From assembly GCA_023213315.1 (NCBI GenBank), contig JAKCPI010016781.1:18104-82103 (forward strand): a DNA stretch of 64,000 nucleotides, read 5' to 3'. The position numbers and the translations under genes were made by a program. The stretch comes from Euborellia annulipes (taxonomy: Eukaryota; Arthropoda; Insecta; Dermaptera; Anisolabididae). Below are positions 62,301-64,000 of the stretch, one piece after another (within the stretch, counting starts at the first letter, position 1; every line of letters begins with the position of its first letter). The notes under the pieces are model-generated. The model saw nothing but the letters and a program-made list of their open reading frames with translations. It did no database searches and was not told where the DNA came from.

Positions 62301-64000
62301 TTTAAATCCCTTGATAGATATTCATTGAAGAATTTTAAATCCAAAAAAGCATGTTTTTATTTGAAGAAATAGAAGAATTAAAAATTTCGGGGGGGGGGGG
62401 CAATTACACAAAAAATCTTTAAACTTTTAAATCCCTTGATAGATATTCATTCAAGAATTTTAAATCCAAAAAAGCATGTTTTTATTTGAAGAAATAGAAG
62501 AATTAAAAATTTCGGGGGGGGGGGCAATTACACAAAAAATATTTAAACTTTTAAATCCCTTGATAGATATTCATTGAAGAATTTTAAATCCAAAAAAGCA
62601 TGTTTTTATTTGAAGAAATAGAAGAATTAAAAATTTCGGGGGGGGGGGCAATTACACAAAAAATATTTAAACTTTTAAATCCCTTGATAGATATTCATTG
62701 AAGAATTTTAAATCCAAAAAAGCATGTTTTTATTTGAAGAAATAGAAGAATTAAAAATTTCGGGGGGGGGGGGGCAATTACACAAAAAATATTTAAACTT
62801 TTAAATCCCTTGATAGATATTCATTGAAGAATTTTAAATCCAAAAAAGCATGTTTTTATTTGAAGAAATAGAAGAATTAAAAATTTCGGGGGGGGGGGGG
62901 GCAATTACACAAAAAATATTTAAACTTTTAAATCCCTTGATAGATATTCATTGAAGAATTTTAAATCCAAAAAAGCATGTTTTTATTTGAAGAAATAGAA
63001 GAATTAAAAATTTCGGGGGGGGGGGCAATTACACAAAAAATATTTAAACTTTTAAATCCCTTGATAGATATTCATTCAAGAATTTTAAATCCAAAAAAGC
63101 ATGTTTTTATTTGAAGAAATAGAAGAATTAAAAATTTCGGGGGGGGGGGGCAATTACACAAAAAATCTTTAAACTTTTAAATCCCTTGATAGATATTCAT
63201 TCAAGAATTTTAAATCCAAAAAAGCATGTTTTTATTTGAAGAAATAGAAGAATTAAAAATTTCGGGGGGGGGGGGCAATTACACAAAAAATCTTTAAACT
63301 TTTAAATCCCTTGATAGATATTCATTGAAGAATTTTAAATCCAAAAAAGCATGTTTTTATTTGAAGAAATAGAAGAATTAAAAATTTCGGGGGGGGGGCA
63401 ATTACACAAAAAATCTTTAAACTTTTAAATCCCTTGATAGATATTCATTCAAGAATTTTAAATCCAAAAAAGCATGTTTTTATTTGAAGAAATAGAAGAA
63501 TTAAAAATTTCGGGGGGGGGGGCAATTACACAAAAAATATTTAAACTTTTAAATCCCTTGATAGATATTCATTCAAGAATTTTAAATCCAAAAAAGCATG
63601 TTTTTATTTGAAGAAATAGAAGAATTAAAAATTTCGGGGGGGGGGGGCAATTACACAAAAAATATTTAAACTTTTAAATCCCTTGATAGATATTCATTCA
63701 AGAATTTTAAATCCAAAAAAGCATGTTTATATTTGAAGAAATAGAAGAATTAAAAATTTCGGGGGGGGGGGGGGGCAATTACACAAAAAATATTTAAACT
63801 TTTAAATCCCTTGATAGATATTCATTGAAGAATTTTAAATCCAAAAAAGCATGTTTTTATTTGAAGAAATAGAAGAATTAAAAATTTCGGGGGGGGGGGG
63901 GGCAATTACACAAAAAATCTTTAAACTTTTAAATCCCTTGATAGATATTCATTGAAGAATTTTAAATCCAAAAAAGCATGTTTTTATTTGAAGAAATAGA
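59391..64000 (+). repeat. About 123-bp minisatellite with a G-run per unit, runs off the window
   Basis: About 37 head-to-tail units, each a G-run of roughly 8-15, then CAATTACACAAAAAAT, CTTTTAAATCCCTTGATAG, ATATTCATT, AAGAATTTTAAATCC, AAAAAAGCATGTT and TTTGAAGAAATAGAAG. Spacing of the G-run start is 123 between the first units, then 122-126, mainly through G-run length. Three positions alternate between units (A/C before TTTAAAC, C/G after TTCATT, and TTT, AAT, ATT or TAT after CATGTT). The outer left units differ most (GGGGGTGGGG in place of a pure G-run). No coding capacity. Confidence 0.95.

Noticed and set aside
59391..64000. CRISPR-like regular array
   Set aside because: The whole unit is repeated with no variable spacers, and the DNA is animal nuclear sequence.

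Overview
The window is animal nuclear DNA, most likely from an arthropod. It is AT-rich, its genes have many short introns with GT-AG borders, and it is packed with repeats. The gene content fits an arthropod: a chemosensory-type ionotropic receptor, a Methuselah-like GPCR, PRPF8 with an Ala/Gln/His-rich start, and ZW10. A crustacean such as a copepod is my guess from the overall look; the sequence does not prove it. There are no prokaryotic features.

Layout. Positions 1-1700 are GC-palindrome-rich repeats. 1701-11784 (+) holds at least nine exons of an ionotropic receptor whose 5' end I could not find. 12654-34510 (-) is a complete 35-exon PRPF8 gene, transcribed towards the receptor; one of its introns holds a likely small nested gene on the opposite strand (26194-26487). 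34511-37806 is repeats followed by a short divergent promoter region. 37807-47035 (+) is ZW10 in nine exons. 47036-52733 is repeats with one doubtful coding stretch. 52734-56456 (-) holds the last four exons of a Methuselah-like GPCR (TM4-TM7). 59391-64000 is a ~123 bp minisatellite with a long G-run in each unit; it runs off the window.

The genes are ordinary. The striking part is what sits between and inside them. Most insertions are long head-to-head inverted duplications: mariner fragments, a LINE tail, several non-autonomous elements, and one dispersed set built around a hammerhead ribozyme. In the ribozyme copies I can trace the CTGANGA and GAAAC core, a helix II whose pairing survives sequence change between copies, a GTC cleavage triplet, and a helix I of up to 10 bp. 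A TTGGCTGC box follows 30-50 bases downstream. Hammerheads with a very short helix III are known from Penelope-like retroelements and metazoan retrozymes, so this is probably a non-autonomous family of that kind. No reverse transcriptase belonging to it is visible here.

PRPF8 carries one probable single-base assembly error (extra A in a homopolymer, 33575-33581). All exon borders were read by eye from splice consensus, reading phase and remembered family sequences; no alignment was run.
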